A DNA stretch of 64,000 nt from Durusdinium trenchii. Its lineage: Eukaryota; Sar; Dinophyceae; Suessiales; Symbiodiniaceae. The DNA is taken from positions 197,617-261,616 of the forward strand of contig CAXAMN010026495.1 of NCBI GenBank assembly GCA_963970005.1. The letters are read 5' to 3'. Position 1 is the stretch's first letter. Every line of letters begins with the position of its first letter. Shown one piece after another: positions 57,767-64,000 of the stretch. The notes beneath the pieces were generated by a model. The model was given only the letters and a program-made list of their open reading frames with translations, did no database searches and was not told where the DNA came from. A program made the position numbers and the translations under genes.

Positions 57767-59024
57767 TCAACGGATAAAGCACTGTGGGTAGCGCAGAGTC
57801 AGCCGCCGCGTGTTCAGTGGTTGTCCGCGTGCCAAGGATCCGTGCGAGGATCGTAATCTTGGTGGGACTGAGGCAGGGGGCGCCCCTGGGCTGCGGGAGG
57901 GTGTGGGGCTGTAAGAGTAAGTGGAGGTTGAGGGCGAACGGCGTCGCCTGGTGGTGCTGTGTTGCTTTGAGTGGCGGTGATGTCGATGCCTGCGGCGGTG
58001 GTGGTGACGCCCACGGTGGTGGTCATCAGACTTGCGTCGGCTCTTGTGGCGGTGGCGGCGACTGCTGTGATGTGGCTGTGGGGAAGGTGGTGGCGGCGCT
58101 GGTGAAGCGGTGCTGTCGGGCTTGTCTGTTGCGGGTATTGAAGGCGCAGAGGCTGGTGGGGCTGATGCAATGGATGGTGATTTTGATGGTTGGGAGCCAG
58201 TGGCTGAAGTGGTGACGTTTTGGACCGGTGCTGTAGGGTCCTTGGCTGATGTAGTGACGTTTTGGACCGGTGCTGTGGGGTCCGATGGTGCCGGTTGTGG
58301 GGGTGAGGGTTGAGCTGGTGGTGGATCGCCAATGGCCAGTGGAAGCGGTGGTGGAGGCAAAGGTTGAGGTGGAGGTTGTGTGACTGGGGGAAATGCTGAG
58401 TAGGGTTGCCAAACTCCCTGGGGCATAGTGCACTGTGGGTCTGCGGATGGAGGATGAGCAACTGTTGCTTGCTGTGGTGCTGGAAGTGGGTGGATCTGCG
58501 TGGTGGGGGTAGGTTCTGCAGGTGGTGTGTGATGTAGTTGTGGCAACATGTAAGAAGGGGAAGGTGCTGCGGATGGAAAAACTGGGGTTGGGTGTGTGGG
58601 TTGCGGTGGCGGCTGGGATGGTTGCACAATCGTCCAGGTTGAGGGAGTGCCGTAGGACAGTGCAGTAATCAAAGGCCAGGCGGTGGAAGCAAAGCGACCG
58701 AAAAGGCTTGCTGACGAAGATGCTGCATTGCCTCCCCCAAGGGAGGTCTTCATTGCACCCCTTGGCTCCTAAAAATGTGCCAAAGAGGGGTGAATCTTCC
58801 ATCCATGACATGGTGCCCTCGTAAAGACACCATCTTGTAGGGGCTGGAATAGGCATAGTAGGTGGAGCCTGATAGGGTTGTGGTTGTGGATGAGGAAATG
58901 CCGATGGATGTGGTGATGGAAAGGTGGGTGCGGTTTGCGGCTGCGGCAGCGGCCATGTGGGCTGAGGTTGCGTAGTGGGTAATGGTGGTGGTGTGGCATG
59001 AGCATATGGCCAGGGAAAATGCAT
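57767..59024 (-). CDS. Retroelement ORF0, proline-rich with basic RS/HR tail
   Basis: Starts at 59024 (MHFPWPYAHATPPPLPTTQ). The first part is Pro/Gln-rich and ends in a less biased stretch, RWCLYEGTMSWMEDSPLFGT. Near 58740, next to a run of five C on the minus strand, the frame must change to SLGGGNAASSSASLFGRF and a long Pro/Ser/Ala region. This contains a duplicated 13-residue unit (DPTAPVQNVTTSA, twice, 58285-58200). The tail (about 58090-57880) is strongly basic, rich in Arg, His and Ser, and resembles RS-type nucleic-acid-binding sequence. It stops at 57767. The function is unknown; an RNA-binding particle protein is a guess. Confidence 0.45.
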
Positions 59025-59538
59025 GACGTAGTCGCACTTGTCGGTGGTGAAAAACAGCGCTGTGTAGTAAAGGCTTCGCTATGGCACGACGCGGCGCAGC
59101 AGCAATGGTGCAGCTGAAAGTTGCAAAGTTGTATTGTCATGGTGATGTTGAAAATCGCATTGCTCGTGTTGACGGGAAGTGTGTTGTGAGGCTGAGCTGG
59201 GTGTGAGCTTGTTGTCAAGTGTGGTCATGCATCTCGAATTAGAGTGGAGAACTCCAGTGTACAAGCTTGAGTTCTGCTGATGAAAAGGTCACGGCACAGA
59301 TCTAAAAATGCAACATGTGGAAAACAACATGCACGACGGATCAGAAAGCTGGTGGAAGAGAAAGCTGCCGTGTTTAGGCCCGGCGGCCAAAGCATCAGTT
59401 GATTCTATGGGGGTGGCCAAGACTTCCGGTGAAGGTCCAGTGGAAGTGGTACGTTGGGGTGATTGATTTCCGATGCAAAAAACGGCGCCCCTGTGACGGG
59501 GATCACACTCAGCACCCGAGTGGGACGGCTGAGCGAAA

Positions 59539-59956
59539 CACACTCTGACACTTGTATTCAGTGACTCAATTTCCACGATGGGAAGGATGGCGATGGAACC
59601 GCAAGGTGGCAGAGTCCGCTGAAAAGTATGGTTGAACATGGTTTCCAAAGGTGCAAGTCTGCGGTCGGCAGCTGGCTGTAACTCACGATCAGCTGCAAGA
59701 AACGCGGTGGGAAGGTTTTGGGGGAGTATCATGAAGAACCATGAATCAAAAAGTGGAGAAGGAGTGTCACAGCGTGGAAAACAGTTTCGGTCGCAGGTAC
59801 AGGAATGTGCGTCCACATTCCCTTCCGGCTGAATCCCATAGCTTCGTTGGCATGGCTAGGGAAACAGCTGCCATGCCCCCTGCATGTGAAAGCTGGTGGA
59901 AAAACAGTGAAAGAAGTGGCGGTGGAAACCCTTTGTCCAGGGGTGGACACACACAC
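59539..59956 (-). repeat. Pseudo-LTR, upstream copy (3' end of a truncated unit)
   Basis: Nearly identical to 52889-53307. I count two differences (A/C at 59648 and G/A at 59722, positions approximate). It encodes the same 62 codons of the RT C-terminus at 59958-59767 but has no RT upstream of it, as expected for a 5'-truncated tandem copy. Confidence 0.85.
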
Positions 59957-59959
59957 ACA

Positions 59960-61020
59960 GAGAATACCGTTACAAATTGATTTTCGCCCTACAACACAGC
60001 TTATCAACCTTCAGCGAGAATCGGAAGAGGGTGCTAGTAGGCAATCTCAGCCTGGCACTAGGACTTCTGGTTCAGCTCCGTCTTCCACTCCATTTTGACT
60101 TGGGGCGGCGTAAGTCCTGGCAACACAAGGAGCCTAAATTAAGCTTCAAATGTTGCTGAGTCGGCGCTCAGTGCAGCTAAGAGACCCTTTCTCTGATTGC
60201 GGTTGTCGGAGTACTTCTTCTTTGGCAGCCATGTTTCTTGGACAAAAAAACACGGCTCAACAAACGATTCTGCAAAATCCACCTGCAACAAGAACAAGTG
60301 AAACTGAGGCAAGCGCTGTAGAAAACTGGGGTCTTCCTTTTTGGAAGGGGCAAGCCCTTAGACTTTTCAAAGACACGCTCGGCCTGGCAAATACAAACAC
60401 TCAACCATTTTCGTGTGCATCATGAGGCCCATGCTTCTTTGTGTCCAAGTCCAAGGCGTTCCAAAGCAAGGTGTAAAGTCTATCATGCTAGACTCGCCTC
60501 TTCTTCTCTCGCAGCCTTTATAAACTCTCCCATGTCCACGTCCTTTGCTGCCTGACATGTTCACTCTTAAGTTGTGCATTTGTCACATTTGTCAGCTAAA
60601 TCAACATGAACAAGCCAGTTGCACCTCGGCCCCAACATTTTTCAGGTGCTTTTTCAGGAAATACTTGGTCTTTTTAAGCCTCTTGGACTTGAAGCGCGTT
60701 GCAAATACGAAAGTAATATAACAGCAACAACGCACAAGAGCCTCCACTCGTCTGCCCTTTGAGTCTTGAACGCGTCTTCCTTTGCAAGCCTAACGCAAAG
60801 CTCAAAGGCTCCATCCGCCTAGTTTTAACGGAGACAAGTGGAAGGACATATTTGGCTCAGTTCAACGCTTTGGCAACTTGATGTTCTGGTACACCAAGGT
60901 CCGATCACGGTGACGCAAGTTCGAGGCATGGGTGCAGTCCTCAAAGAAGAAAGGGCAAACGGAGCGTTCACAATCGGTTTTGCAAGAGGGAATTCACAAG
61001 TGAGATGACTGTCCTATGAC
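59960..61020. other. 1-kb stretch with no recognised gene
   Basis: Only short frames on both strands. No repeat or domain was recognised. Confidence 0.45.
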
Positions 61021-61029
61021 TATGGGTGA

Positions 61030-61257
61030 TGGTCCTAGTAGCAGTAGCACCAGCAGCAGCAGCAGCAGCAGAAGTAGTAGACGTAGTAGTTGTCTCACTA
61101 GCAACAGTTGTTGCTGGAGTGTAGAACTATATATATATATATATTGAAGTAGTAGTAGTAGTAGCAGTAGTAGTAGTGGTAGTAGTGGTAGTGGTAGTGG
61201 TAGTGGTAGTAGTAGTGGTAGTGGTAGTGGTAGTGGTAGTGGTAGTGGTAGTGGTAC

Positions 61258-61290
<33 letters not shown>

Positions 61291-61345
61291 GAGCAGCAGC
61301 AGCAGCAGCCGTCATCGTCGTCATGGTCGTGGTGGTGGTGGTGGT
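61030..61345. repeat. (AGT)n/(GGTAGT)n microsatellite
   Basis: AGT and GTGGTA triplets with an (AT)n tract at 61128-61145 and GCA/CGT triplets at either end. Frames on both strands are open as poly-Val or poly-Thr. Same type as 325-1230. Confidence 0.95.
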
Positions 61346-61349
61346 GGAG

Positions 61350-64000
61350 ATGGTGAAAATGTCACTCGTATGGCTAGCCATTTCTGCATGAAGTCCAGAA
61401 CAGCATAGGCATAGATGTCTTTTGTTGGCGGACTGTGCTACACGTGTTCATCTCCTTGATTTTGTGCATGGGATATTCCACCGGGTCCTGCCAAAAGGCT
61501 CAAACTCAACTAAAGTGCGGAAATATTGCCGTCCGCATTTCACTCCAAAGTGTCCTTGTTGTAGTACAAGTGGTTCGGGCCGGCAAACAATTTCAGACGC
61601 TCCTCATGCGCACTGAGCTTGATACTTTACGTTGCGGCAGTGTCCTTAAAAGACCCACACATGCAATAAGAACCACGCGTGTCCTTGAAGATTCGTCGGT
61701 TGGCCGGGGTTTTTTGGCATCATGCCCCATACTGCCTGGCTACTCTGCAAAGCTGAATGTGTGCACTTCGGAAACTTCGGCATGGCCGAAAACATGTGAG
61801 GTGAGCACACTTCAGATTTGAAAAGAAGGTTTCTCGTTCAAAGTGTACTTCAGTAAACTCAGTTCGGACTGAAGTAAACTCGGTTCGGACCGGTGCTCAT
61901 AGCTTCTTGGACAGCACTTTACCGTGTGCAGGATATAGGGAAGCGGAGTGACACATGTGTCTTATTGCTTGCCAGTGTATCGAGTACAAAGCATAGTGCC
62001 TAAATGTAGCGCACCGCTGATCTGACGGGATCATAGGCAAGGCACAACAAACAAAATGTGACTGAGTACCACGGGCAACCTCACAAAGCACCTGTACTCT
62101 TCATGGTACTGTGCAACAATTGAGGCAGCGAGGTGACCATCTCAAAACAGGAGGAAGCCGCGAAGAACATCATGTCGTTTCTGTTTTACTTGACGAGTCA
62201 CCTTGCCTTAGAATGTACGAACAAAGTCAGTCAAGGGCACCTACAACTGAGTTTGCCTCTCAACTCTCAAAGGATTTGCTCTTGACATGAAGTAGGGAGC
62301 GAAGTTGACAGGAAACCAAGACAGCTATCTTATATTGCGAAGGATGATCAATCACACTGATCTTCAGCAAGCTCTGGCTTTACTGTATGACGACATCACA
62401 GAACATCTGCTGAAACGCGCGCGTATACATACATGTGCTGTTGCTTTTTTGCCACTGATATTTTTGTTTGAGGTGCACTGGACATTACAGTGCAAGAGTT
62501 CTTGCATGGCACAGCAGAATCAGAATGACTGACCGCGTGCATTGCTACTGCAGCCTTCAGCCACGCTGCTGAGCAAAAGCAAAAACCAAAGCTCCAACTG
62601 TCTAGTAAATCTGGCCTAATCTTTGGCTAGTTCTGTAAAGAGTGAGAGGGACTTCGTAGAAGAACCATTGAAACACATGCTGAACATTTGCAGCATTTGT
62701 TAATTTTACACTACTTGCCCGGCTGATCGAGAGCATGAACAGGCACGAAAACCTGGACAGAGTCTCCGGACCCGCATGATGATTCGCTCTGGGAATCTCT
62801 TCAGCAAGTCCTTGAAACGCTCGACCTGGCAGTTGCTTCTAAGTTTTGTTGTAGGATCCTGGAACCTAGAGCACGAAGGACACCTGCCTTCATATGGCCA
62901 GGTCTGTTTCCAATATTCCTGTGGAGGATTGAGAACAGCTTGGTCACGTTAGCTAGCACGCAAACTCAACGTTCAAGCAGGTGCCCCACATCTTGGCGTT
63001 GGCGGTGTCAAAACACCAAGATACAGGGTTTCAAAGTTTCTTGCCAACTGATCTTGTGGTTATCTAGCTTTTGCGATCTGTCCAGGCTTCTGACGAGTAG
63101 CCAGTTCTTGAAATTTAGTATGAGTGGTGATCTGTGCGGGCCTCTGACCCCTGTTGAAAGGTGCGCTTCATCCTTTTTCCATCATTTGCAGCAATTTGGA
63201 GTGACTGATACTGCAGCGATGGTGATCTGCGGCAAATTTTACATCTTGCAGTTCTCTAGACTCTAGACTCTAGATCTGCGGCTATGTTTATTGCAGGCAA
63301 CTACCCTTCTTTGCAGCAGAAACTTATCCAAGCAGCAGCAGCAGCAGCAGCAGCAGCACACCAGCTGCGCACCAAACTGCTGTGCGCGTGGTGTATCATC
63401 AGGCATACTGCGTTCGAACTTGATTTCTGATATTTCATCTATAGCAAGAGTCTGAGAGCCCGAATAGTTTCAATTGTTTCATCATTCCTAAACCAAACAT
63501 CCCATTCTATATTGCTCAAATCAGACTGCCGAACCCTCCACTTCTCCCACCTTGTCCGTGGGTTGGATTTGGAAGAAAGGTCCCCCCCGTCACCCACTGG
63601 CGACATCATTCATGGGCTCATTTTCACATCACGCTAATCAAAACTCAATAAGTTTTCAGCTCTTTGATCCAAGCATCCGCAAGTAGAGCTTGTAGTGATA
63701 CTTCTTGCCAGACACGCGAATCTGGGCACAAAGGCTTCAAAGAGAAGAATCTAGAACATGCCAGCTTCAGAGCTCAAAAACCCGAGGTGAACATGTTGAT
63801 GTTTTTCTTCGCTTGCGCGACTAATTGCACGATCTGGATTGCCAACCGTCGCCTGGAACTACGTGGCCTCTTTCAGTGGACGCAGCAATGGATGCAAAAT
63901 GAGGTTGCATCGATGCAAAATGATCAGCGTTCGATCGTTCACGTTCACTCTCAAAGCTGACTGACACCGACACCGTCCTTCGTCGAAGGGTTGCCACGAT
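61350..64000. other. 2.6-kb stretch with no recognised gene
   Basis: Short frames only (up to ~128 codons at 61435-61821 plus) and no motif. A small tandem, GTAAACTCRGTTCGGAC, lies at 61854-61890, and a (CAG)8-9 tract at 63334-63357. Confidence 0.45.

Larger units (their letters stand above)
52889..59956 (-). mobile_element. Penelope-like retroelement with GIY-YIG-RT order and pseudo-LTRs
   Basis: On the minus strand, 418-bp direct repeats (59956-59539 and 53307-52889) flank ORFs in this order: proline/RS-rich ORF0, proline-rich ORF1, a GIY-YIG nuclease, then reverse transcriptase. No integrase or RNase H is seen. Penelope-like elements combine RT with GIY-YIG and often form pseudo-LTRs by tandem insertion with 5' truncation; clades with the nuclease ahead of RT are known (established knowledge). 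The repeats include the 3' end of the RT frame, as that model predicts. If so, the full unit is ~59538-52889 (6.65 kb), preceded by the tail of a truncated upstream copy. The two repeats differ at only two positions by eye, implying recent origin. Three or four frameshifts and one in-frame TGA interrupt the coding region. Confidence 0.65.

Noticed and set aside
52889..59956. Interpretation as a classical LTR retrotransposon
   Set aside because: No integrase, protease or RNase H was recognised, the repeats lack TG...CA ends and contain RT coding sequence, and a GIY-YIG nuclease is present.

Overview
The window looks like nuclear DNA of a dinoflagellate, most likely a symbiodiniacean or close relative. 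There are no bacterial-style operons. It is packed with micro- and minisatellites. Several genes are split by short introns, and the recognisable genes belong to multicopy, function-unassigned families that I know from dinoflagellate gene catalogues. This assignment rests on family recognition from memory, not on a search.

Layout. Positions 1-23.4 kb are nearly gene-free: trinucleotide, 14-bp, 13/15-bp and 68-90-bp tandem arrays, a 1.6-kb element with 420-bp direct repeats (7311-8934), and a broken RNase H/recombinase retroelement relic on the minus strand (18540-19050). From 23451 to 41573 lies what I read as one large (~18.1 kb) mobile element. It has ~1-kb terminal inverted repeats built from two tandem arrays (73-bp units outside, 60-bp units inside), and each end begins with TTAA. 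Between them, on the minus strand, are a CxC-type N-terminal transposase-like fragment (40464-39800), a multi-exon dinoflagellate-expanded gene (35430-31324), a second one (30552-27760) and a multi-exon transposase-like gene (27300-25152). A plus-strand dual-specificity phosphatase gene (37345-38007) sits inside. An assembly gap of 527 N falls within the right inverted repeat.

From 41.6 to 49.5 kb there are more tandem arrays, a diverged copy of the 7.3-kb element, one Cys-rich putative exon and a 1.9-kb array of 13-bp units. From 49.7 to 52.3 kb there is a decayed gag-like coding relic. From 52889 to 59956 there is a retroelement on the minus strand. It carries proline/RS-rich ORFs, a GIY-YIG endonuclease ahead of a reverse transcriptase, and 418-bp direct repeats that contain the 3' end of the reverse transcriptase ORF. 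This suggests a Penelope-like element in tandem (pseudo-LTR) arrangement. 60-64 kb is largely non-coding with another (AGT)n tract.

The only cellular-type gene is the phosphatase; almost everything else is mobile-element or repeat DNA. No tRNA, rRNA, CRISPR or spliced-leader sequence was recognised. Exon boundaries are approximate.
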